Part shown: positions 35,687 through 49,284 of the stretch, in pieces
Position numbering within the stretch: the first letter of the stretch is position 1
How the letters are laid out: each line of letters begins with the position of its first letter
Source of the DNA: Alentia gelatinosa
Lineage: Eukaryota > Annelida > Polychaeta > Phyllodocida > Polynoidae
DNA length: 64,000 bases
Reading direction: 5' to 3'
Assembly: GCA_950022655.1 (NCBI GenBank)
Contig: OX465589.1
Location: forward strand, 30,047,970 to 30,111,969
Notes under the pieces: model-generated
What the model saw: the letters and a program-made list of their open reading frames with translations, nothing else
Database searches by the model: none
What the model was told of the DNA's origin: nothing
Position numbers and translations under genes: made by a program

Positions 35687-38140
35687 TGAGGTATCATATA
35701 ATATTGTTTTGTATCTACAGATAAAATATCAATCTTAAATATGCATTATTTCTGGAATTATAATAGAAATATGGTTAATTACACTGGTTGCATCATGAGT
35801 TATATGGGGTGTATCGGGACCATGGCACCTTTTTCATGCACCCTCCCAATACATTACGATGCGCACTGACGCGCACCGACGCGAACCTATACGCTACGAT
35901 ATGCCTTCCGACATGCTACGATATGGTAATTTTGTATCGGCTCACGTCGGCTCGTGTCGGCGTTGGTGGGTGCAGGGTCTTAGGGTTAGAGTTAGGTTTA
36001 GGGTTAGGGTTGGGGTTGAACTTAAAACGCCATTCTAACAGTACCCTGCAATACAGGTACAGGTACCGGTACAAAAATATTAAGTTCTCTGATGCATTGT
36101 AGTTTTGAAACGAATTGTTTACTAAGCTGTACATCTAGATTTTGAGAATAATCAAAATTAATGTTAGCGATACACACACCACATGTGTCATTTCCTAGCA
36201 ACTTTAACTAAATATCCAAGCACAGTCTACCTGAGTCGAGGGCAGACACTGCAGAATGGACACTTAAAACTCGCTCACATTTTCAGCAAAATTTGAAGCT
36301 AAGGTAATATAAATAGTAATAATACTTCCAAAATATTCTACTTCATGTATATCCATTTTTGCATCTATTAAATACTCAAGTTCAGTACTGGAAAAAAATT
36401 GGTCGAATTTGTTGTGGGTCGAGTTCCATTTACGGGTCGAGTTTGCTGTGGGTCGAGTTTTTTATTGATCGATTTCGTTGCGGGTCGAGTTTTTGAGTAT
36501 TCATGAGTGACTCTAATTGGTTAAGGGTTAGGGTTAGGGTTAGGGTTAGGATAGGGTAAGGGTTAGGGTTTGGGTTAAGTACAGGGATAGGAATAGGGAT
36601 AGGGTTAAGGAGAGGGTTAGTGATAGGGATAGGGATAGTGTTAGGGTTAGGGTTGGTGTTGAACTTAAAACGCCCTTCTAACAGTATCCTGCAATACAGG
36701 GTTAGGGTTAGGGATAGGGTAAAGGTTAGGGTTGGGATAGGGATAGGTCCAGGGTTAGGGTTAGGATAGGGTTAGGGTTAGGGCTAGGAATTCGTTGTGG
36801 GTCGAGTTCCATTTACGGGTCAAGTTTGTTGTGGGTCGAGTTTTTTATTGATCGATTTCGTTGCGGGTCGAGTTTTTGCGTTGCCTCGTGTCGGCGTTGG
36901 TGGGTGCAGGGTCTTAGGGTTAGAGTTAGGTTTAGGGTTAGGGTTGGGGTTGAACTTAAAACGCCATTCTAACAGTACCCTGCAATACAGGTACAGGTAC
37001 CGGTACAAAAATATTGAGTTCTCTGATGCATTGTAGTTTTGAAACGAATTGTTTACTAAGCTGTACATCTAGATTTTGAGAATAATCAAAATTAATGTTA
37101 GCGATACACACACCACATGTGTCATTTCCTAGCAACTTTAACTAAATATCCAAGCACAGTCTACCTGAGTCGAGGGCAGACACTGCAGAATGGACACTCA
37201 AAACTCTCTCACATTTTCAGCAAAATTTGAAGCTAAGGTAATATAAATAGTAATAATACTTCCAAAATATTCTACTTCATGTATATCTATTTTTGCATCT
37301 ATTAAATACTCAAGTTCAGTACTGGAAAAAAATGGGTCGAATTTGTTGTGGGTCGAGTTCCATTTACGGGTTGAGTTTGTTGTGGGTCGAGTTTTTTATT
37401 GATCGATTTCGTTGCGGGTCGAGTTTTTTAGTATTCATGAGTGACTCTAATTGGTTAAGGGTTAGGGTTAGGGTTAGGGTTAAGGTTAGGGTTAGGATAG
37501 GGTAAGGGTTAGGGTTAGGGTTAAGTACAGGGATAGGAATAGGGATAGGGTTAGGGAGAGGGTTAGTGATAGGGATAGGGATAGTGTTAGGGTTAGGGTT
37601 GGTGTTGAACTTAAAACGCCCTTCTAACAGTATCCTGCAATACAGGATTAGGGTTAGGGATAGGGTAAGGGTTAGGGTTGGGATAGGGATAGGGTCAGGG
37701 TTAGGGTTAGGATAGGGTTAGGGATAGGGCTAGGGATAGGGTTAGGGATAGAGTTAGGGATGGGGATAGGGTTAGGGTTAGGGCTAGGGTTAGGGTTAGA
37801 GGGGGTGTCCACCAAGCTCCCGACGCGAACTGACGCGCCCCCATATTGCCCTTCCGATACAAAATCCATATTGTAACAAAATCGTAGAGCTTATCGGGGC
37901 AGTTGGTAAGTTTTCTACGATAACGCTACTGACGCGGCTCAATGCGCACCAACGCAAACTGATGCAAAACCTGTATCGCAGTGTATAGATGACTCTTTTA
38001 ACGGGAAATCATATGAAATAATCGATAGAAAATTATGAAATTTTCAGAATCTGTAGAATCTTTAATGCTGAAACGGCTCTGCAAAAATTGTGAAATTTGA
38101 TAGTAGATAAGGTCTCAAAACGATCATTTTATACTTTAAC
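35687..38140 (+). repeat. Unit 19 (short module, no loop, 2,454 bp)
   Basis: Fused D at 36789 and D-A junction at 36878 with the GCGTTGCCTCG form. H at 37801. Equal to unit 22 (1,520 bp) plus one 934-bp short module. Confidence 0.9.
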
Positions 38141-40962
38141 TGAGGTATCATATAATATTGTTTGTATCTACAGATAAAATATCAATCTTAAATATGCATT
38201 ATTTCTGGTACTATAAAGGAAATATGGTTAATTACACTGGTTGCATCATGAGCTATATCGGGGTGTATCGGGACCATGGCACCTTTTTCATGCACCTCCC
38301 AATACGTTACGACGCACACTGACGCGCACCGACGCGAACCGATACGCTACGATATGCCTTCCGACGTGCTACGATATGGTAATTTTGTATCGGCTCTCGT
38401 CAGCTCGTGTCGGCGTTGGTGGGTGCAGGGTCTTAGGGTTAGAGTTAGGTTTAGGGTTAGGGTTGGGGTTGAACTTAAAACGCCATTCTAACAGTATCCT
38501 GCAATACAGGTACAGGTACCGGTACAAAAATATTAAGTTCTCTGATGCATTGTAGTTTTGAAATGAATTGTTTACTAAGCTGTACATCTAGATTTTGAGA
38601 ATAATCAAAATTAAGGTTAGCGATACACACACCACATGTGTCATTTCCTAGCAACTTTAACTAAATATCCAAGCACAGTCTACCTGAGTCGAGGGCAGAC
38701 ACTGCAGAATGGACACTCAAAACTCTCTCACATTTTCAGCAAAATTTGAAGCTAAGGTAATATAAATAGTAATAATACTTCCAAAATATTCTACTTCATG
38801 TATATCCATTTTTGCATCTATTAAATACTCAAGTTCAGTACTGGAAAAAAATGGGTTGAATTTGTTGTGGGTCGAGTTCCATTTACGGGTCGAGTTTGTT
38901 GTGGGTCGAGTTTTTTATTGATCGATTTCGTTGCGGGTCGAGTTTTTGAGTATTCATGAGTGACTCTAATTGGTTAAGGGTTAGGGTTAGGGTTAGGGTT
39001 AGGATAGGGTAAGGGTTAGGGTTTGGGTTAAGTACAGGGATAGGAATAGGGATAGGGTTAAGGAGAGGGTTAGTGATAGGGATAGGGATAGTGTTAGGGT
39101 TAGGGTTGGTGTTGAACTTAAAACGCCCTTCTAACAGTATCCTGCAATACAGGGTTAGGGTTAGGGATAGGGTAAAGGTTAGGGTTGGGATAGGGATAGG
39201 TCCAGGGTTAGGGTTAGGATAGGGTTAGGGTTAGGGCTAGGAATTCGTTGTGGGTCGAGTTCCATTTACGGGTCAAGTTTGTTGTGGGTCGAGTTTTTTA
39301 TTGATCGATTTCGTTGCGGGTCGAGTTTTTGCGTTGCCTCGTGTCGGCGTTGGTGGGTGCAGGGTCTTAGGGTTAGAGTTAGGTTTAGGGTTAGGGTTGG
39401 GGTTGAACTTAAAACGCCATTCTAACAGTACCCTGCAATACAGGTACAGGTACCGGTACAAAAATATTGAGTTCTCTGATGCATTGTAGTTTTGAAACGA
39501 ATTGTTTACTAAGCTGTACATCTAGATTTTGAGAATAATCAAAATTAATGTTAGCGATACACACACCACATGTGTCATTTCCTAGCAACTTTAACTAAAT
39601 ATCCAAGCACAGTCTACCTGAGTCGAGGGCAGACACTGCAGAATGGACACTTAAAACTCGCTCACATTTTCAGCAAAATTTGAAGCTAAGGTAATATAAA
39701 TAGTAATAATACTTCCAAAATATTCTACTTCATGTATATCCATTTTTGCATCTATTAAATACTCAAGTTCAGTACTGGAAAAAAATGGGTCGAATTTGTT
39801 GTGGGTCGAGTTCCATTTACGGGTCGAGTTTGTTGTGGGTCGAGTTTTTTATTGATCGATTTCGTTGCGGGTCGAGTTTTTGAGTATTCATGAGTGACTC
39901 TAATTGGTTAAGGGTTAGGGTTAGGGTTAGGATAGGGTAAGGGTTAGGGTTAGGGTTAAGTACAGGGATAGGAATAGGGATAGGGTTAGGGAGAGGTTTA
40001 GTGATAGGGATAGGGATAGTGTTAGGGTTAGGGTTGGTGTTGAACTTAAAACGCCCTTCTTACAGTATCCTGCAATACAGGGTTAGGGTTAGGGATAGGG
40101 TAAGGGTTAGGGTTGGGATAGGGATAGGTCCAGGGTTAGGGTTAGGATAGGGTTAGGGTTAGGGCTAGGAATTCGTTGTGGGTCGAGTTCCATTTACGGG
40201 TCGAGTTTGTTGTGTGTCGAGTTTTTATTGATTTATTTCGTTGCGGATCGAGTTTTCGAGTATTCATGAGTGACTCTAATTGCTTAAGGGTTAGGGTTAG
40301 GGTTAGGGTTAGGGTTAGGATAGGGTAAGGGTTAGGGTTAGGGTTAAGTACAGGGATAGGAATAGGGATAGGGTTAGGGAGAGGGTTAGTGATAGGGATA
40401 GGGATAGAGTTAGGGTTAGGGTTGGTGTTGAACTTAAAACGCCCTTCTAACAGTATCCTGCAATACAGGATTAGGGTTAGGGATAGGGTAAGGGTTAGGG
40501 TTGGGATAGGGATAGGGTCAGGGTTAGGGTTAGGATAGGGTTAGGGATAGGGCTAGGGATAGGGTTAGGGATAGAGTTAGGGATGCGGATAGGGCTAGGG
40601 TTAGGGCTAGGGTTAGGGTTAGAGGGGGTGTCCACCAAGCTCCCGACGCGAACTGACACGTCCCCATATTGCCCTTCGTTACAAAATCCATATCGTAACA
40701 AAATCGTAGAGCTTATCGGGGCAGTTGGTAAGTTTTCTACGATAACGCTACTAACGCGGCTCAATGCGCACCGACGCGAACTGATGCAAAACCTGTATCG
40801 CAGTATGTAGATGACCCTTTTAACGAGAAATCATATGAAATAATCGATAGAAAATTATGAAATTTTCAGAATCTGTAGAATCTATAATGCTAAAACGGCT
40901 CTGCAAAAATTGTGAAATTTGATAGTGGATAAGGTCTCAAAACGATCATTTTATACTTTAAC
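38141..40962 (+). repeat. Unit 20 (short module plus one loop, 2,822 bp)
   Basis: Front block has ATGCACCTCCC (one C fewer) and CTGGTACTATAAAGG, shared with units 23 and 24. Fused D 39242, junction 39331, loop D 40170, H 40624. The right half matches unit 17. Confidence 0.9.
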
Positions 40963-42858
40963 TGAGGTATCATATAATATTGTTTTGTATCTACAGATAA
41001 AATATCAATCTTAAATATGCATTATTTCTGAAATTATAATAGAAATATAGTTAATTACACTGGTTGCATCATGAGTTATATGGGGTGTATCGGGACCATG
41101 GCAACTTTTTCATGCACCCTCCCAATACGTTACGATGCGCACTGACGCGCACCGACGCGAACCTATACGCTACGATATGCCTTCCGACATGCTACGATAT
41201 GGTAATTTTGTATCGGCTCACGTCGGCTCGTGTCGGCGTTGGTGGGTGCAGGGTCTTAGGGTTAGAGTTAGGTTTAGGGTTAGGGTTGGGGTTGAACTTA
41301 AAACGCCATTCTAACAGTACCCTGCAATACAGGTACAGGTACCGGTACAAAAATATTAAGTTCTCTGATGCATTGTAGTTTTGAAACGAATTGTTTACTA
41401 AGCTGTACATCTAGATTTTGAGAATAATCAAAATTAATGTCAGCGATACACACACCACATGTGTCATTTCCTAGCAACTTTAACTAAATATCCAAGCACA
41501 GTCTACCTGAGTCGAGGGCAGACACTGCAGAATGGACACTTAAAACTCGCTCACATTTTCAGCAAAATTTGAAGCTAAGGTAATATAAATAGTAATAATA
41601 CTTCCAAAATATTCTACTTCATGTATATCCATTTTTGCATCTATTAAATACTCAAGTTCAGTACTGGAAAAAAATGGGTCGAATTTGTTGTGGGTCGAGT
41701 TCCATTTACGGGTCGAGTTTGTTGTGGGTCGAGTTTTTTATTGATCGATTTCGTTGCGGGTCGAGTTTTTGAGTATTCATGAGTGACTCTAATTGGTTAA
41801 GGGTTAGGGTTAGGGTTAGGATAGGGTAAGGGTTAGGGTTAGGGTTAAGTACAGGGATAGGAATAGGGATAGGGTTAGGGAGAGGTTTAGTGATAGGGAT
41901 AGGGATAGTGTTAGGGTTAGGGTTGGTGTTGAACTTAAAACGCCCTTCTTACAGTATCCTGCAATACAGGGTTAGGGTTAGGGATAGGGTAAGGGTTAGG
42001 GTTGGGATAGGGATAGGTCCAGGGTTAGGGTTAGGATAGGGTTAGGGTTAGGGCTAGGAATTCGTTGTGGGTCGAGTTCCATTTACGGGTCGAGTTTGTT
42101 GTGTGTCGAGTTTTTATTGATCGATTTTGTTGCGGATCGAGTTTTCGAGTATTCATGAGTGACTCTAATTGCTTAAGGGTTAGGGTTAGGGTTAGGGTTA
42201 GGGTTAGGGTTAGGATAGGGTAAGGGTTAGGGTTAGGGTTAAGTACAGGGATAGGAATAGGGATAGGGTTAGGAAGAGGGTTAGTGATAGGGATAGGGAT
42301 AGTGTTAGGGTTAGGGTTGGTGTTGAACTTAAAACGCCCTTCTAACAGTATCCTGCAATACTGGATTAGGGTTAGGGATAGGGTAAGGGTTAGGGTTGGG
42401 ATAGGGATAGGGTCAGGGTTAGGGTTAGGATAGGGTTAGGGATAGGGCTAGGGATAGGGTTAGGGATAGAGTTAGGGATGCGGATAGGGTTAGGGTTAGG
42501 GCTAGGGTTAGGGTTAGAGGGGGTGTCCACCAAGCTCCTGACGCGAACTGACGCGCCCCCATATTGCCCTTCCGATACAAAATCCATATCGTAACAAACT
42601 CGTAGAGCTTATCGGGGCAGTTGGTAAGTTTTCTATGATAACGCTACTGACGCGGCTTAATGCGCACCGACGCAAACTGATGCGAAACCTGTATCGCAGT
42701 GTGTAGATGACCCTTTTAACGGGAAATCATATGAAATAATCGATAGAAAATTATGAAATTTTCAGAATCTGTAGAATCTATAATGCTAAAACGGCTCTGC
42801 AAAAATTGTGAAATTTGATAGTGGATAAGGTCTCAAAACGATCATTTTATACTTTAAC
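40963..42858 (+). repeat. Unit 21 (one loop, 1,896 bp)
   Basis: Copy of unit 18 at an offset of 7,172 bp. Loop D 42059, H 42519. Confidence 0.9.
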
Positions 42859-44378
42859 TGAGGTATCATATAATATTGTTTTGTATCTACAGATAAAATA
42901 TCAATCTTAAATATGCATTATTTCTGGAATTATAATAGAAATATGGTTAATTACACTGGTTGCATCATGAGTTATATGGGGTGTATCGGGACCATGGCAC
43001 CTTTTTCATGCACCCTCCCAATACATTACGATGCGCACTGACGCGCACCGACGCGAACCTATACGCTACGATATGCCTTCCGACATGCTACGATATGGTA
43101 ATTTTGTATCGGCTCACGTCGGCTCGTGTCGGCGTTGGTGGGTGCAGGGTCTTAGGGTTAGAGTTAGGTTTAGGGTTAGGGTTGGGGTTGAACTTAAAAC
43201 GCCATTCTAACAGTACCCTGCAATACAGGTACAGGTACCGGTACAAAAATATTAAGTTCTCTGATGCATTGTAGTTTTGAAACGAATTGTTTACTAAGCT
43301 GTACATCTAGATTTTGAGAATAATCAAAATTAATGTTAGCAATACACACACCACATGTGTCATTTCCTAGCAACTTTAACTAAATATCCAAGCACAGTCT
43401 ACCTGAGTCGAGGGCAGACACTGCAGAATGGACACTCAAAACTCGTTCACATTTTCAGCAAAATTTGAAGCTAAGGTAATATAAATAGTAATAATACTTC
43501 CAAAATATTCTACTTCATGTATATCTATTTTTGCATCTATTAAATACTCAAGTTCAGTACTGGAAAAAAATGGGTCGAATTTGTTGTGGGTCGAGTTCCA
43601 TTTACGGGTTGAGTTTGTTGTGGGTCGAGTTTTTTATTGATCGATTTCGTTGCGGGTCGAGTTTTTTAGTATTCATGAGTGACTCTAATTGGTTAAGGGT
43701 TAGGGTTAGGGTTAGGGTTAAGGTTAGGGTTAGGATAGGGTAAGGGTTAGGGTTAGGGTTAAGTACAGGGATAGGAATAGGGATAGGGTTAGGGAGAGGG
43801 TTAGTGATAGGGATAGGGATAGTGTTAGGGTTAGGGTTGGTGTTGAACTTAAAACGCCCTTCTAACAGTATCCTGCAATACAGGATTAGGGTTAGGGATA
43901 GGGTAAGGGTTAGGGTTGGGATAGGGATAGGGTCAGGGTTAGGGTTAGGATAGGGTTAGGGATAGGGCTAGGGATAGGGTTAGGGATAGAGTTAGGGATG
44001 GGGATAGGGTTAGGGTTAGGGCTAGGGTTAGGGTTAGAGGGGGTGTCCACCAAGCTCCCGACGCGAACTGACGCGCCCCCATATTGCCCTTCCGATACAA
44101 AATCCATATTGTAACAAAATCGTAGAGCTTATCGGGGCAGTTGGTAAGTTTTCTACGATAACGCTACTGACGCGGCTCAATGCGCACCAACGCAAACTGA
44201 TGCAAAACCTGTATCGCAGTGTATAGATGACTCTTTTAACGGGAAATCATATGAAATAATCGATAGAAAATTATGAAATTTTCAGAATCTGTAGAATCTT
44301 TAATGCTGAAACGGCTCTGCAAAAATTGTGAAATTTGATAGTAGATAAGGTCTCAAAACGATCATTTTATACTTTAAC
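42859..44378 (+). repeat. Unit 22 (simple, 1,520 bp)
   Basis: The left part matches unit 19 at an offset of 7,172 bp and the right part matches it at 6,238 bp, so the 934-bp short module present in unit 19 is absent. H at 44039. Confidence 0.9.
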
Positions 44379-46831
44379 TGAGGTATCATATAATATTGTT
44401 TGTATCTACAGATAAAATATCAATCTTAAATATGCATTATTTCTGGTACTATAAAGGAAATATGGTTAATTACACTGGTTGCATCATGAGCTATATCGGG
44501 GTGTATCGGGACCATGGCACCTTTTTCATGCACCTCCCAATACGTTACGACGCACACTGACGCGCACCGACGCGAACCGATACGCTACGATATGCCTTCC
44601 GACGTGCTACGATATGGTAATTTTGTATCGGCTCTCGTCGGCTCGTGTCGGCGTTGGTGGGTGCAGGGTCTTAGGGTTAGAGTTAGGTTTAGGGTTAGGG
44701 TTGGGGTTGAACTTAAAACGCCATTCTAACAGTATCCTGCAATACAGGTACAGGTACCGGTACAAAAATATTAAGTTCTCTGATGCATTGTAGTTTTGAA
44801 ATGAATTGTTTACTAAGCTGTACATCTAGATTTTGAGAATAATCAAAATTAAGGTTAGCGATACACACACCACATGTGTCATTTCCTAGCAACTTTAACT
44901 AAATATCCAAGCACAGTCTACCTGAGTCGAGGGCAGACACTGCAGAATGGACACTCAAAACTCTCTCACATTTTCAGCAAAATTTGAAGCTAAGGTAATA
45001 TAAATAGTAATAATACTTCCAAAATATTCTACTTCATGTATATCCATTTTTGCATCTATTAAATACTCAAGTTCAGTACTGGAAAAAAATGGGTTGAATT
45101 TGTTGTGGGTCGAGTTCCATTTACGGGTCGAGTTTGCTGTGGGTCGAGTTTTTTATTGATCGATTTCGTTGCGGGTCGAGTTTTTGAGTATTCATGAGTG
45201 ACTCTAATTGGTTAAGGGTTAGGGTTAGGGTTAGGGTTAGGATAGGGTAAGGGTTAGGGTTTGGGTTAAGTACAGGGATAGGAATAGGGATAGGGTTAAG
45301 GAGAGGGTTAGTGATAGGGATAGGGATAGTGTTAGGGTTAGGGTTGGTGTTGAACTTAAAACGCCCTTCTAACAGTATCCTGCAATACAGGGTTAGGGTT
45401 AGGGATAGGGTAAAGGTTAGGGTTGGGATAGGGATAGGTCCAGGGTTAGGGTTAGGATAGGGTTAGGGTTAGGGCTAGGAATTCGTTGTGGGTCGAGTTC
45501 CATTTACGGGTCAAGTTTGTTGTGGGTCGAGTTTTTTATTGATCGATTTCGTTGCGGGTCGAGTTTTTGCGTTGCCTCGTGTCGGCGTTGGTGGGTGCAG
45601 GGTCTTAGGGTTAGAGTTAGGTTTAGGGTTAGGGTTGGGGTTGAACTTAAAACGCCATTCTAACAGTACCCTGCAATACAGGTACAGGTACCGGTACAAA
45701 AATATTGAGTTCTCTGATGCATTGTAGTTTTGAAACGAATTGTTTACTAAGCTGTACATCTAGATTTTGAGAATAATCAAAATTAATGTTAGCGATACAC
45801 ACACCACATGTGTCATTTCCTAGCAACTTTAACTAAATATCCAAGCACAGTCTACCTGAGTCGAGGGCAGACACTGCAGAATGGACACTCAAAACTCTCT
45901 CACATTTTCAGCAAAATTTGAAGCTAAGGTAATATAAATAGTAATAATACTTCCAAAATATTCTACTTCATGTATATCTATTTTTGCATCTATTAAATAC
46001 TCAAGTTCAGTACTGGAAAAAAATGGGTCGAATTTGTTGTGGGTCGAGTTCCATTTACGGGTTGAGTTTGTTGTGGGTCGAGTTTTTTATTGATCGATTT
46101 CGTTGCGGGTCGAGTTTTTTAGTATTCATGAGTGACTCTAATTGGTTAAGGGTTAGGGTTAGGGTTAGGGTTAAGGTTAGGGTTAGGATAGGGTAAGGGT
46201 TAGGGTTAGGGTTAAGTACAGGGATAGGAATAGGGATAGGGTTAGGGAGAGGGTTAGTGATAGGGATAGGGATAGTGTTAGGGTTAGGGTTGGTGTTGAA
46301 CTTAAAACGCCCTTCTAACAGTATCCTGCAATACAGGATTAGGGTTAGGGATAGGGTAAGGGTTAGGGTTGGGATAGGGATAGGGTCAGGGTTAGGGTTA
46401 GGATAGGGTTAGGGATAGGGCTAGGGATAGGGTTAGGGATAGAGTTAGGGATGGGGATAGGGTTAGGGTTAGGGCTAGGGTTAGGGTTAGAGGGGGTGTC
46501 CACCAAGCTCCCGACGCGAACTGACGCGCCCCCATATTGCCCTTCCGATACAAAATCCATATTGTAACAAAATCGTAGAGCTTATCGGGGCAGTTGGTAA
46601 GTTTTCTACGATAACGCTACTGACGCGGCTCAATGCGCACCAACGCAAACTGATGCAAAACCTGTATCGCAGTGTATAGATGACTCTTTTAACGGGAAAT
46701 CATATGAAATAATCGATAGAAAATTATGAAATTTTCAGAATCTGTAGAATCTTTAATGCTGAAACGGCTCTGCAAAAATTGTGAAATTTGATAGTAGATA
46801 AGGTCTCAAAACGATCATTTTATACTTTAAC
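44379..46831 (+). repeat. Unit 23 (short module, no loop, 2,453 bp)
   Basis: Fused D 45480, junction 45569 (GCGTTGCCTCG form), H 46492. Nearly identical to unit 24. Confidence 0.9.
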
Positions 46832-49284
46832 TGAGGTATCATATAATATTGTTTGTATCTACAGATAAAATATCAATCTTAAATATGCATTATTTCTGGT
46901 ACTATAAAGGAAATATGGTTAATTACACTGGTTGCATCATGAGCTATATCGGGGTGTATCGGGACCATGGCACCTTTTTCATGCACCTCCCAATACGTTA
47001 CGACGCACACTGACGCGCACCGACGCGAACCGATACGCTACGATATGCCTTCCGACGTGCTACGATATGGTAATTTTGTATCGGCTCTCGTCAGCTCGTG
47101 TCGGCGTTGGTGGGTGCAGGGTCTTAGGGTTAGAGTTAGGTTTAGGGTTAGGGTTGGGGTTGAACTTAAAACGCCATTCTAACAGTATCCTGCAATACAG
47201 GTACAGGTACCGGTACAAAAATATTAAGTTCTCTGATGCATTGTAGTTTTGAAATGAATTGTTTACTAAGCTGTACATCTAGATTTTGAGACTAATCAAA
47301 ATTAAGGTTAGCGATACACACACCACATGTGTCATTTCCTAGCAACTTTAACTAAATATCCAAGCACAGTCTACCTGAGTCGAGGGCAGACACTGCAGAA
47401 TGGACACTCAAAACTCTCTCACATTTTCAGCAAAATTTGAAGCTAAGGTAATATAAATAGTAATAATACTTCCAAAATATTCTACTTCATGTATATCCAT
47501 TTTTGCATCTATTAAATACTCAAGTTCAGTACTGGAAAAAAATGGGTTGAATTTGTTGTGGGTCGAGTTCCATTTACGGGTCGAGTTTGTTGTGGGTCGA
47601 GTTTTTTATTGATCGATTTCGTTGCGGGTCGAGTTTTTGAGTATTCATGAGTGACTCTAATTGGTTAAGGGTTAGGGTTAGGGTTAGGGTTAGGATAGGG
47701 TAAGGGTTAGGGTTTGGGTTAAGTACAGGGATAGGAATAGGGATAGGGTTAAGGAGAGGGTTAGTGATAGGGATAGGGATAGTGTTAGGGTTAGGGTTGG
47801 TGTTGAACTTAAAACGCCCTTCTAACAGTATCCTGCAATACAGGGTTAGGGTTAGGGATAGGGTAAAGGTTAGGGTTGGGATAGGGATAGGTCCAGGGTT
47901 AGGGTTAGGATAGGGTTAGGGTTAGGGCTAGGAATTCGTTGTGGGTCGAGTTCCATTTACGGGTCAAGTTTGTTGTGGGTCGAGTTTTTTATTGATCGAT
48001 TTCGTTGCGGGTCGAGTTTTTGCGTTGCCTCGTGTCGGCGTTGGTGGGTGTAGGGTCTTAGGGTTAGAGTTAGGTTTAGGGTTAGGGTTGGGGTTGAACT
48101 TAAAACGCCATTCTAACAGTACCCTGCAATACAGGTACAGGTACCGGTACAAAAATATTGAGTTCTCTGATGCATTGTAGTTTTGAAACGAATTGTTTAC
48201 TAAGCTGTACATCTAGATTTTGAGAATAATCAAAATTAATGTTAGCGATACACACACCACATGTGTCATTTCCTAGCAACTTTAACTAAATATCCAAGCA
48301 CAGTCTACCTGAGTCGAGGGCAGACACTGCAGAATGGACACTCAAAACTCTCTCACATTTTCAGCAAAATTTGAAGCTAAGGTAATATAAATAGTAATAA
48401 TACTTCCAAAATATTCTACTTCATGTATATCTATTTTTGCATCTATTAAATACTCAAGTTCAGTACTGGAAAAAAATGGGTCGAATTTGTTGTGGGTCGA
48501 GTTCCATTTACGGGTTGAGTTTGTTGTGGGTCGAGTTTTTTATTGATCGATTTCATTGCGGGTCGAGTTTTTGAGTATTCATGAGTGACTCTAATTGGTT
48601 AAGGGTTAGGGTTAGGGTTAGGGTTAAGGTTAGGGTTAGGATAGGGTAAGGGTTAGGGTTAGGGTTAAGTACAGGGATAGGAATAGGGATAGGGTTAGGG
48701 AGAGGGTTAGTGATAGGGATAGGGATAGTTTTAGGGTTAGGGTTGGTGTTGAACTTAAAACGCCCTTCTAACAGTATCCTGCAATACAGGATTAGGGTTA
48801 GGGATAGGCTAAGGGTTAGGGTTGGGATAGGGATAGGGTCAGGGTTAGGGTTAGGATAGGGTTAGGGATAGGGCTAGGGATAGTGTTAGGGATAGAGTTA
48901 GGGATGGGGATAGGGTTAGGGTTAGGGCTAGGGTTAGGGTTAGAGGGGGTGTCCACCAAGCTCCCGACGCGAACTGACGCGCCCCCATATTGCCCTTCCG
49001 ATACAAAATCCATATTGTAACAAAATCGTAGAGCTTATCGGGGCAGTTGGTAAGTTTTCTACGATAACGCTACTGACGCGGCTCAATGCGCACCAACGCA
49101 AACTGATGCAAAACCTGTATCGCAGTGTATAGATGACTCTTTTAACGGGAAATCATATGAAATAATCGATAGAAAATTATGAAATTTTCAGAATCTGTAG
49201 AATCTTTAATGCTGAAACGGCTCTTCAAAAATTGTGAAATTTGATAGTAGATAAGGTCTCAAAACGATCATTTTATACTTTAAC
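46832..49284 (+). repeat. Unit 24 (short module, no loop, 2,453 bp)
   Basis: Tandem copy of unit 23. Fused D 47933, junction 48022, H 48945. Small private differences: GAGACTAATC near 47288 and GGGTGTAGGG near 48048. Confidence 0.9.

Larger units (their letters stand above)
32381..45888 (+). repeat. 7.17-kb tandem higher-order repeat, second copy shortened
   Basis: 32,381 to about 36,260 matches 39,553 to about 43,432 at an offset of 7,172 bp. About 37,280-39,650 matches 43,520-45,888 at 6,238 bp. The 934-bp difference equals one short module, which is missing in the second copy. Confidence 0.85.
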
